DNA of 64,000 bases from JACVRW01 sp036519295 (lineage in GTDB: Bacteria > Actinomycetota > Thermoleophilia > Solirubrobacterales > Thermoleophilaceae): the NCBI GenBank assembly GCA_036519295.1, contig DATDLN010000070.1, positions 21,217 to 85,216 on the forward strand, in the 5' to 3' direction. This document shows positions 41,983-49,533 of this stretch, in pieces. A model generated the notes under the pieces. It was given only the letters and a program-made list of their open reading frames with translations, had not been told where the DNA came from and did no database searches. Every line of letters starts with the position of its first letter. The first letter of the stretch is position 1. A program made the translations under genes and the position numbers.

Positions 41983-44499
41983 CTACTCGCCCGCGTGCGC
42001 CGTGCTCGCGCGACGGTCCTTCCTCGCCGGCAGCGAGTACTTCGACGGCTCGGTCGGCACGACCGGGTTGTCGATTTCTCCCAGGCGGGAGATCAGGTCG
42101 GACCACTGGCCGGGCCCCAGCACGGCGAACGCCTGCTTACCGAGCTTCTCGTTGGCGCCGAACATAGGCTGGAATCCGACGTGGATGTGGTCGTTGTGGT
42201 CGGCCATGGCGAGGGTGGCGCCGCCGATCTCGAACAGCGAGATGATCTGCGCGGGCGCCATCGTGCCCTGCAGCAGCATCAGCCGTCTGACGGCCTGTTC
42301 GGTGATGCCGCCGGGCTCCTGGTGGCCGATCACGGGGATGCCGTTCAGCTCGGCGATGTCGACGGCATTGCCCGAGCTGTGGTGCGAGACGTTGCCCGAG
42401 CTCGTAAGGTAGCTGTGGCCGCACTTGAGACTCGTGACCGTCGGCCTGAGCCCCGACTCGGCCAGGTAGGCCAGGGTGGCCAGCACGCGCCGGTCGATCT
42501 GGCCCGAGCGGATGTCGTCGCGACCGCAGTCGTAGATCTCGATGCGCTCGTCAGAGAGCACTCGGCGCTCGAGCAGCGGCTTCGGCAACAGAAGGATCTG
42601 GCCGATCGACAGCGACCCCGCCTCATCGTCGCCGTAGAGCACGTTGCGGCCCGAGGCGCGGTAGATGGCCGTCGCCTCGAGCAGCTTCCAGCCGTCCAGG
42701 ATCGGCTTCGGGTCGATCCGCGGGGCTCCCCGGCCCGCCGGGCGAATCGAGAAATCGAGGTGCGCCGCCTGGCCCGGCACCGTGTGGCCGATCCGGCCGA
42801 TGATGGTGCCGCCGATCACCCGCGACCCCTTCTTCAGGCGGCGGAAGCGCACCTTCGAGGGGTCGAGGCCGAACGGGCGCGAGAAGTAGTTCTTGTACGT
42901 CTCGAAGCCGCCCGCCCGCCGGGCCTCGGCGTCAAGCAGCTGCTCGAGGCCGCCGGCTTGGCGGGCGCCGGGCAGGTTCGGATGGGCGAACAGGCGCTGC
43001 TTCACGGGCGCCGCTGCGCTGGGCCGCTTGTCTGGGGCGGCGCCGCGGTAGCGGGCCGGCGCGCGGTCGGAGTCGTCGAGCTGGCGGCCCGCCGAGGCCG
43101 GAGCATCGGGAGGCGGATCGGCCGGGTCGTTCGCCTTGAGCGCCCGCGCCGAGCGGTCGGGATCGAAGGCGTCCGCCTTCGGCACCGGGTAGACGCGCGA
43201 GACCTCGCCGAGCTGGGCGTAGGTGAAGCGGTTCCCGTAGACGTCCTGGAGCACGACGTAGCGGCCCAGGCGATCGCTGCGTCCGACCTTCTTGATCACC
43301 CCGTCGTTCACCGCCACCACCGGAGCGCCACGGCGGGCAAAGATGCCGATGCTGCGCCGCGTCTCGCTCGACTCGACGAGGTTGGCGGCGTTTTCGCCCC
43401 GGCTCACCCGCCCCCGCAGCGCCCGCTCGGCCAGGTCGTCGGCGTACCGGGCCCGCGCGTAGACGGGGAAGCGGCCCTCGGTCAGGCCGGTCAGCGAGCC
43501 GATCAGGTCGGCCGGCACCCCCGCGATCAGCCGCGCTCTGAGGAGCACCGAGTCGACATACCAGTCGGCGTGGTTGTAGGCGAACAGCGCACCGCGCACG
43601 TCCTCCGCGTAGCCCGCCGCGGCCAGATAGCGCGCCGCGGCGAAGATCGCGTCGACCGGGTTGTACGGATCCTCGCGGCCGTCCTTGTTGCCGTCCGTGC
43701 CGTACGTCCGCCAGGTCGCCGGCATGAATTGCATCCAGCCGACCGCCCCCGCCGACGACACGTTCAAGTTGCGGCCGTAGTCCGTCTCGATCTCGTTGAT
43801 CGCCGCCAGGACCTCCCAGCGAATGCCGTACTCGATCCCCGCGGCCTGGTAGATCGAGAGCAGGAACGGCGGCACCCGGAACTTGCGGATGATGAAGTTC
43901 GGCACGCCGGTCGCCGACGACGGGCCCGGCAGCACGTCGACGAAGCCGGGGTTGTCGGGCGTCGGCGTGCCGTCCGGCTTGCGCAGCGGAGAGCGGCGTT
44001 CACGTCGGCGTTCGGGCGAGCTCTCGTCGGTGTGCTCGGGCTCGACTCGACCTTCGACCTTGCGCACCTTCGCCTTCTTGCGTTCCACCCGCACCCCCGA
44101 GCTCGTACGTTCCTGCGGCGAGCCGCCGCCGGCGCGGGGCGACTGGGGCGCCGCCGGCTCCTCGGCCTTGGGCGCGGGTTTGGGCGCGGTCTCCGTCTTG
44201 GGGGCGGGCTGCTCGGGTTCCTTCGGCGCGGCCGGCGTGGTTTCCGTGGGCGTCGGCGCGGGAACCGTCTCGATCGTCTCCTGCGCGGCCTTGGGAGGTG
44301 GGACGATCTCGCCGGGGAGCTGCATGTCCTCGATGGTGCTTCCGGGTGGGACGTCGACCGTGATCTGCACGGTCTCGCCGGTGGGCAGGCGCACCCAGAC
44401 CTTCTGGAGCTCCGCGAAGGCGGGCATCGTGAGCGCGGTGAGAGCAGCCACGAGCGCAACGCCGGCGGCGACCAGGAACGTGAGAAGCCGCGTCTTCAT
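41983..44499 (-). CDS. Multidomain peptidoglycan hydrolase: SLT + degenerate M23 + M15-like
   Basis: An 838-residue secreted protein. A signal peptide (LLTFLVAAGVALVAALTALT) and a long Pro/Lys/Glu-rich linker come first. A lytic transglycosylase domain follows at about residues 210-330 (LAAINEIETDYGRNLNVSSA with the catalytic Glu; GAVGWMQFMPATWRTYG). Then two halves of an M23-like domain lie around 390-430 (DGVIKKVGRSDRLGRYVVLQ) and 580-620 (IGRIGHTVPGQAAHLDFSIR), separated by about 150 residues. M23 metal-binding His are replaced (YAQLG, HLDF). The C-terminus is M15-like with HHSSGNAVDIAEL and DHNDHIHVGF, retaining His-Asp-His ligands. The ATG at 44499 precedes the signal peptide. A long leader lies upstream. 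Confidence 0.85.
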   Translation of the reverse strand: MKTRLLTFLVAAGVALVAALTALTMPAFAELQKVWVRLPTGETVQITVDVPPGSTIEDMQLPGEIVPPPKAAQETIETVPAPTPTETTPAAPKEPEQPAPKTETAPKPAPKAEEPAAPQSPRAGGGSPQERTSSGVRVERKKAKVRKVEGRVEPEHTDESSPERRRERRSPLRKPDGTPTPDNPGFVDVLPGPSSATGVPNFIIRKFRVPPFLLSIYQAAGIEYGIRWEVLAAINEIETDYGRNLNVSSAGAVGWMQFMPATWRTYGTDGNKDGREDPYNPVDAIFAAARYLAAAGYAEDVRGALFAYNHADWYVDSVLLRARLIAGVPADLIGSLTGLTEGRFPVYARARYADDLAERALRGRVSRGENAANLVESSETRRSIGIFARRGAPVVAVNDGVIKKVGRSDRLGRYVVLQDVYGNRFTYAQLGEVSRVYPVPKADAFDPDRSARALKANDPADPPPDAPASAGRQLDDSDRAPARYRGAAPDKRPSAAAPVKQRLFAHPNLPGARQAGGLEQLLDAEARRAGGFETYKNYFSRPFGLDPSKVRFRRLKKGSRVIGGTIIGRIGHTVPGQAAHLDFSIRPAGRGAPRIDPKPILDGWKLLEATAIYRASGRNVLYGDDEAGSLSIGQILLLPKPLLERRVLSDERIEIYDCGRDDIRSGQIDRRVLATLAYLAESGLRPTVTSLKCGHSYLTSSGNVSHHSSGNAVDIAELNGIPVIGHQEPGGITEQAVRRLMLLQGTMAPAQIISLFEIGGATLAMADHNDHIHVGFQPMFGANEKLGKQAFAVLGPGQWSDLISRLGEIDNPVVPTEPSKYSLPARKDRRASTAHAGE

Positions 44500-44859
44500 C
44501 CTTGCCGTATCCGGTGCTCCCTCGGTACCCCGCCTCTGGCGGGACTGACGGGACGGAAAAGCGCGCAGCAAGGCTTCTCCGCCTGCCGCAGGCGAAACGC
44601 TACTTGGTGGCTTTCTCGTGCGCAACGTCGAACCGCGAGATCTGGCGTGAGTTCCCCGGGAAGCCCGGCCATGGAAGGCATCCCCCGGGCGGTGTTGGAG
44701 TCCACCCTTGTAACGCCCGACCCTAACCAGAACTTCAAATCTGCGCTCGCTTCATTCTCCAGCGGCGGCGGACTTCAAACGGTTCAGTTCAACTAGAGGC
44801 TCAGAGTAGTGGACGGGGTAGGTCCGGTGGACGCCCGATCGAGTAGGCTGCCGCGACCA
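44500..44859. other. Gene-free stretch: long leader of the wall hydrolase gene
   Basis: About 360 bases without a convincing gene. Read leftward (the hydrolase sense) it holds several GC-rich hairpin candidates, for example CGCCTGC-GGCAGGCG near 44578-44592 and CCCGCC-AGA-GGCGGG near 44529-44543. Cell-wall hydrolase genes of actinobacteria often carry the ydaO (c-di-AMP) riboswitch, but I could not fit its conserved core here. It also includes the start region of the rightward coiled-coil gene. Confidence 0.4.
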
Positions 44860-45306
44860 ATGGCCGACCCCGACGACAACGAGAGCTTCATCGACCGCCT
44901 CTCGCGGCAGGGCGAGGAGGCCCTCGGCAAGATCGCCGAGGAGCTGATCGCGAATCCGGTCATCAACGGTGCGATAGCCCGGGCCTTCGAGGCACGCGAG
45001 AAGGCCGTGCTCGCCCAGGAGGCGGCGATGGGGGCGCTCAACATTCCGTCGGCTGCCGACGTCGAGCGGGTCACACGTCGCCTGCGCTCACTGTCACAGC
45101 GGCTCGAGGGGATCGAGGACGCCATCGACCGGCTGGAGGAGCGCCTGGCCGCGGCCTCTGCCGGATCGCCCGACGAGCGCCTCGCGGCGATCGAGGAGCG
45201 CCTCGACGAGATCGGGCGCGATCTCGGCGCGCTGCGCGAGTCCGTGGCGCCGAGCGAGGGGACGGTGCCGCGGGCGCAAGAGCGCCTGACGGTCACGGAT
45301 TCGTGA
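44860..45306 (+). CDS. Coiled-coil protein, phasin-like
   Basis: A 148-residue helical protein. After an acidic start (ADPDDNESFIDRLSRQGEEA) a helical region leads to two coiled-coil stretches (RVTRRLRSLSQRLEGIEDAI and AAIEERLDEIGRDLGALRES). The layout recalls phasin/granule-associated proteins, but no specific family is certain. The following gene has a similar layout, so the two may be paralogues acting on the same structure. Confidence 0.6.
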   Translation: MADPDDNESFIDRLSRQGEEALGKIAEELIANPVINGAIARAFEAREKAVLAQEAAMGALNIPSAADVERVTRRLRSLSQRLEGIEDAIDRLEERLAAASAGSPDERLAAIEERLDEIGRDLGALRESVAPSEGTVPRAQERLTVTDS

Positions 45307-45338
45307 GACCTCGCCGCGCGGGGTAACCTCGCGGACCG

Positions 45339-45731
45339 ATGGCCAAGCGACCCGGCAAGCCGAGCGACGTACCGGAAGCGCTTCGCGACGCCGTCGAGCG
45401 CACCGTCGAGGCGACGCTCGGCTCCGCAGGCCGCGGCCGCGACGCCGCTCAAGGAGCGCTCGACGACCTGGCCGGCACGGTCGAGGAGCTGCGCCGAGGG
45501 GCGGAGGACCGGCTCAGCCGCAGCCGCCGGTCGGTGGCCGAGGCGATCGAGGGGCGGCGGCTCGCCACCTACGACGACATCGGCGAGCTGAAGGCCGAGC
45601 TGCGCGCGATCGGCCGGCGGCTGGACGCGATCGAGGAACGGCTGCCGGCCAAGCGGACGCGCTCCGGAGCGAAGTCGGCGGCCGGTACCACCGGCAAGCG
45701 CTCGGGCAGCGCGAGCAAGCGCAGGACCTAG
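45339..45731 (+). CDS. Coiled-coil protein with basic Lys/Arg/Ala tail
   Basis: A 130-residue protein: helical N-terminal region (PEALRDAVERTVEATLGSAG), a coiled coil (ELKAELRAIGRRLDAIEERL), and a basic C-terminus (KRTRSGAKSAAGTTGKRSGS) like histone-H1-type or phasin PhaF-type tails that bind nucleic acid. PhaF-like proteins link polyester granules to DNA; this is a possibility only. It is 32 bases downstream of the related coiled-coil gene. Confidence 0.62.
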   Translation: MAKRPGKPSDVPEALRDAVERTVEATLGSAGRGRDAAQGALDDLAGTVEELRRGAEDRLSRSRRSVAEAIEGRRLATYDDIGELKAELRAIGRRLDAIEERLPAKRTRSGAKSAAGTTGKRSGSASKRRT

Positions 45732-45764
45732 CGCCCACGATTCCGTGCAGGGCCGCGCCGGAAG

Positions 45765-45792
45765 TTGACGCTTCCGAAGGGTGTTCTACCGT
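45765..45792 (+). promoter_or_regulatory. Putative sigma-A type promoter, near-leaderless
   Basis: TTGACG (45765-45770), a 16-base spacer, then TACCGT (45787-45792). The predicted transcription start, about 7 bases later, falls on the ATG pair at 45798/45801, implying a leaderless message for the NHL/PKD gene. Confidence 0.5.
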
Positions 45793-45797
45793 CAGTG

Positions 45798-47507
45798 ATG
45801 ATGCGCCGGCAGCGCATCCTGTTCGGGCTCGTTCTAGCCGCTGTGGCGTCGACCGCTCCCGCGAAGGCGGCGCCCGATGACCCCTACCTGGTCTACGTGG
45901 CGAACCGTCAGGTGGCGAAGGGGCAGTCGGAGTGGCCGGTGATCCTCCGCGCCGACGCCACCACGGGCGCGATCAGCGAGCTCTCGCGCAACGGCCCCCA
46001 GGGCGACCTCTTCCTGCACCCCTATGACCTCGCGGTGGAGAGCGACGGGAGCCTTATCGTCGCCGACATGGGCCAGTTCGCATCCGACGACGCCACTCCC
46101 GACGGCGCCATCGTCCGGGTCGACCCGAGGAACGGCATGCAGAGCCTGGTGTCACGCGGCGGCGCGCTGGTCGATCCGGCCGGTGTGGCCGTGGCGTCCG
46201 ACGGGGCGCTGTACGTGCTCGAGAACGTGGGCGTGGGCGGGGTCCGGGGCGTGATCCGGATCGATCCCGTCAGTGGTGCCCAGACCGCGGTAACCCAGGG
46301 CGGCGAGCTTTGCAATCCATTCGGCATCGCATTCGAGCCGGGCGGGGACCTCGTCGTCGCGGACTACGGCACGCTAGTCCTGAACAACCGGCCGATCGTC
46401 GAATGTCCCCGGGGCACCGGCTCCCTTGTTCGCGTCGAGCGCGCGACCGGCCGCCAGACCATCCTGGCCGAGGGGGATCTCCTTCGCAGTCCCTTTGGCC
46501 TGGCGATCGAGCCCGGCGGACGCATCCTCGTCGCGAACGAGGGTGTGACCGCCACCGCCGCGGTCGTCGCCGTTGATCCGGTGACCGGCCGGCAGAGCGT
46601 GGTCGCCTCGAACACCGGCGGCGACGTCTTCCGCCTCCCCGAGCGCATCGGGCTCGCGCCCGACGGCCGGCTGCTCGTGACCGATTTCGAGCTCGCGGAT
46701 CGCTTCGGCGGGATCGTGCGGGTGGGGCCAGAGGACGGAGCCCAGACGACGGGCTGGCAGGGCGAGCTCTTCAACAACCCGCTCGGCCTCGCCGTGGTCG
46801 TCAACCGCCCGCCGACGGCGACCCTCACGGCGTCGCCCGCGACCGTGGCCGGCGGGCAGCCGGTCAGGTTCGACGCCTCCGGGTCGACCGACCCCGAAGG
46901 GCTCAGCCTGCGCTACGACTGGGACCTCGACGGCGACGGCGCCTTCGAGAGACGAACGCTGGCGCCGGCGCTGTCCCATCCCTACGCGGACAGCCGCGCG
47001 CTGACTGCCCAGGTGCGGGTGAGCGATCCGCACCGAGCCACGGCGACGGCCTCGGCGCCGCTGACGGTGGATGCGACGCCGCCGCTGCTGGGCGCCTTTG
47101 GGGCGTCGGCGCGCACGGTGCTGGGGCGCGAGCCACCGCGGCGCCGGCGGGCCGGGAGCGCATCCGCTCGTCCCAGGCGAGCAACCACGTTCCGTTACGG
47201 CCTTTCCGAGCCCGGCGCCGTCGCAATCCGGATCGACCGCGCGCTGCCGGGGCGGCGCGTGCGCCGCACCTGCCGCGCCCCCGGCCGCAGAAAGGTGCCG
47301 CGCCGCGCGCGCTGCACGCGCTTGCGCCAGATCATCGTCCTCCGCCAGCAGGCGAACGCGGGCGCAAATGTTCTGCGCTTCGCCTGCCGGGTGCGGGGCC
47401 GGCGCCTCGTACCGGGCCGTTACCGGGCGACCGCGGAGGCCGTGGACGTCGTGGGTAACCGCTCGCCGACGAAGAGCATTCGCCTGCGGGTGGTTTCAGC
47501 CCGCTAA
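45798..47507 (+). CDS. Secreted NHL-type beta-propeller protein with PKD domain
   Basis: A 569-residue protein. The signal peptide (RILFGLVLAAVASTAPAKAA) is followed by about six propeller repeats, each with a core like NPFGIAFEPGGDLVVADYG or DPAGVAVASDGALYVLENVG. Next is a PKD domain (FDASGSTDPEGLSLRYDWDL) and a very basic C-terminal region with paired Cys (RRTCRAPGRRKVPRRARCTR). Likely a surface or extracellular binding protein. The start is set by the promoter spacing and signal peptide; an upstream in-frame ATG at 45765 overlaps the -35 box. The stop interlocks with the convergent MFS stop (CTAA). Confidence 0.82.
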   Translation: MMRRQRILFGLVLAAVASTAPAKAAPDDPYLVYVANRQVAKGQSEWPVILRADATTGAISELSRNGPQGDLFLHPYDLAVESDGSLIVADMGQFASDDATPDGAIVRVDPRNGMQSLVSRGGALVDPAGVAVASDGALYVLENVGVGGVRGVIRIDPVSGAQTAVTQGGELCNPFGIAFEPGGDLVVADYGTLVLNNRPIVECPRGTGSLVRVERATGRQTILAEGDLLRSPFGLAIEPGGRILVANEGVTATAAVVAVDPVTGRQSVVASNTGGDVFRLPERIGLAPDGRLLVTDFELADRFGGIVRVGPEDGAQTTGWQGELFNNPLGLAVVVNRPPTATLTASPATVAGGQPVRFDASGSTDPEGLSLRYDWDLDGDGAFERRTLAPALSHPYADSRALTAQVRVSDPHRATATASAPLTVDATPPLLGAFGASARTVLGREPPRRRRAGSASARPRRATTFRYGLSEPGAVAIRIDRALPGRRVRRTCRAPGRRKVPRRARCTRLRQIIVLRQQANAGANVLRFACRVRGRRLVPGRYRATAEAVDVVGNRSPTKSIRLRVVSAR

Positions 47508-49066
47508 GGGGCCGCGGCGTCTGCCACGGCGGGCTCGACCTCCGCCTCGACCCGGCCACCGGGCATTGCGAGCTGCGCTACGACGAACGCCAGGACCATC
47601 ACGCCGGCCATCACGTAGAACACGGCGCGCGTGGAGAGTGCGAAGTCGTTCTGCACGGCCTCGAAAGCGCGCTGCGCCGCGCGGCCCGTGGCCTCGCCGA
47701 ACGCGTCGGAGCGGGAGCCCCCGCCCGACTGCGAGAGCGCATCCGCGATCTGGTCCGCCCGTTCCCTCGGGAGGCCGAGCTCCCCGAGCGAGCTCTCGAT
47801 ATTCGACTTGTTTTGGAGGATCAGAACCGTCCCGAGGACCGCCAGGCCGAGACTCCCGCCGAAGTTCCGCACGGTCTGGGTGATGCCGGTCGCCTCGCCG
47901 TAGCTTGTGCGAGGCGCGCGGTTCACGGCGTCGGTGCTCGCCGGCCCGAGGATGAGGCCTACCCCGGCGCCGGCCAGGACCATGTAGATCCAGTGGTCGC
48001 CGAGGTCGAGGTCCGTGAGGCTCCCCGCCCAGAGGAAGAAGCCGACCGCCGCGAGCGCGCACCCCGGGATGACCGCCGCACGCGCACCCCTCGAGTCGAG
48101 GATGCGCCCGCCCCACTGCGAGCCGGCAGCGAACCCGCCGAAGAAGATGATGAGGTACAGGCCGGCGCCCGAGGCATCGTCGCCCAGCGAGATCTGCGCG
48201 TACAGGCTCGCGAAGAAGAACAGCGGCAGGAAGACGATCATCAGCAGGAAGAGGACGAGGTTGTCGACCGCGAACGCGCGGCTGCGGAAGATCCGGAGCT
48301 GGATCACCGGATGCTCCGTACGCAGCTCATGACGCACGAACGCGAAGAGCAAGACGAGGCCGGCGACGATGCAGATCCACGTGACCGGGCTGCCCCAGCC
48401 CCACGCGCTCGATTGCTGCAGCCCGAGCACGGCGAGTCCCATCCCGCCTGCGACCAGCGCCGTGCCGAGCCAGTCGATCGGAGCGGGATGGCGCTCGTCC
48501 GAGGGTTTCGCCAGCGCCGTGAGGATGAGCGCGATGATCGCGACGGGCACGTTGATCCAGAAGATCGAGCGCCAGGTCCACTCGGTGAGGTAGCCGCCGG
48601 CTATCGGGCCGACCGCCGTGAGCGCGCCCGTGATCCCGAAGAAGATCGCCAGCGCCCTACCGCGCTCGGCGAGCGGGAAGGCGGCAACGACGATCGCCAG
48701 TGCGGCGGGGAACATGATCGCCGCACCGGCCCCCTGGACCACGCGGAAGAAGATCATCCATGCTTCGGCGATCCCGCCCGTGGGTGTGGCGCCGCAGAGG
48801 GCCGAGGCGCCGGCGAACGTGACCACCCCGACGACGACCATCCGCCGGTGTCCTGCGATGTCGGCCAGGCGGCCGCCGAAGGCGAACAGGGCTGAGAGCG
48901 CCAGCAGGTAGGAGTTGATGATCCACTGTGTGCCCGTGGCGGAGAAGCCCAGGTCCTTCTGCAGCTCGGGGACCGCGAGCGCCACGATCGTCTGGTCGAT
49001 GAACGTCATCGATACCGCGAAGATCATCGCGACGAGAACCAGCCGGCGGTTGCCCGCACTCGTCAT
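47504..49066 (-). CDS. MFS transporter, DHA2 (14-helix) type
   Basis: A 520-residue membrane protein with about 14 helices. The EmrB/QacA-type signature SMTFIDQTIVALAVPELQKD is in helix 1, FGGRLADIAGHRRM after helix 2, and FRVVQGAGAAIMFPAALAIV in helix 4. A polar insert before the last helix (SQSGGGSRSDAFGEATGRAA) is unusual but within one frame. A proton-driven exporter of toxic or hydrophobic compounds; substrate unknown. ATG at 49066. Confidence 0.92.
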   Translation of the reverse strand: MTSAGNRRLVLVAMIFAVSMTFIDQTIVALAVPELQKDLGFSATGTQWIINSYLLALSALFAFGGRLADIAGHRRMVVVGVVTFAGASALCGATPTGGIAEAWMIFFRVVQGAGAAIMFPAALAIVVAAFPLAERGRALAIFFGITGALTAVGPIAGGYLTEWTWRSIFWINVPVAIIALILTALAKPSDERHPAPIDWLGTALVAGGMGLAVLGLQQSSAWGWGSPVTWICIVAGLVLLFAFVRHELRTEHPVIQLRIFRSRAFAVDNLVLFLLMIVFLPLFFFASLYAQISLGDDASGAGLYLIIFFGGFAAGSQWGGRILDSRGARAAVIPGCALAAVGFFLWAGSLTDLDLGDHWIYMVLAGAGVGLILGPASTDAVNRAPRTSYGEATGITQTVRNFGGSLGLAVLGTVLILQNKSNIESSLGELGLPRERADQIADALSQSGGGSRSDAFGEATGRAAQRAFEAVQNDFALSTRAVFYVMAGVMVLAFVVAQLAMPGGRVEAEVEPAVADAAAP

Positions 49067-49119
49067 GGTGACGCGTGCACTATACGGGCAACCACCCGCG
49101 ATCGGATAGGGTCGCACCG

Positions 49120-49533
49120 GTGGCTCCCTTTCGCTCCGCCGAAGAGTTCCGGCAGGTCATGGACCGGACCTTCGGGCTGATGAGCGACGACCCCGAGATG
49201 GGACCGAAGCTGCGCGATGCGGACACGCCGCAGCGCTTCGAGTTCCCCGACCTCGACATGGTCGTGAACGTCACGGCCGGCGACGAGGAAAACCTCCGCT
49301 GGGAGTGGTCGGACGACGTGCCGTGGGAGCCCGAGGTCGAGATGTCGATGGACTCGGAGATCGCCAACCGCTACTTCCAGGGCAAGGAGAACATCGCGAT
49401 CGCCCTCGCGCGGCGGCGCATCAGGTCGAAGGGGAACACGAAGAAGGCGCTCGCGCTAATCCCCGTCACCAAGCCGGTCTTCTCCAAGTATCGGACGATG
49501 ATCGAGGCGGACTACCCGCACCTCGTGGTCTAG
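49120..49533 (+). CDS. SCP2-type sterol/lipid-binding protein
   Basis: A 137-residue protein with an SCP2-like pattern: EFRQVMDRTFGLMSDDPEMG, RFEFPDLDMVVNVTAGDEEN and YFQGKENIAIALARRRIRSK. The fold binds lipids or acyl-CoA in a hydrophobic tunnel. GTG start. Its stop interlocks (CTAG) with the stop of the convergent fatty acyl-CoA reductase gene, a lipid enzyme. Confidence 0.78.
   Translation: MAPFRSAEEFRQVMDRTFGLMSDDPEMGPKLRDADTPQRFEFPDLDMVVNVTAGDEENLRWEWSDDVPWEPEVEMSMDSEIANRYFQGKENIAIALARRRIRSKGNTKKALALIPVTKPVFSKYRTMIEADYPHLVV

Noticed and set aside
44500..44859. ydaO (c-di-AMP) riboswitch upstream of the wall hydrolase
   Set aside because: Expected by analogy, and CCCGGGGAACTCACGCC is faintly similar to part of it, but the conserved downstream core could not be placed.
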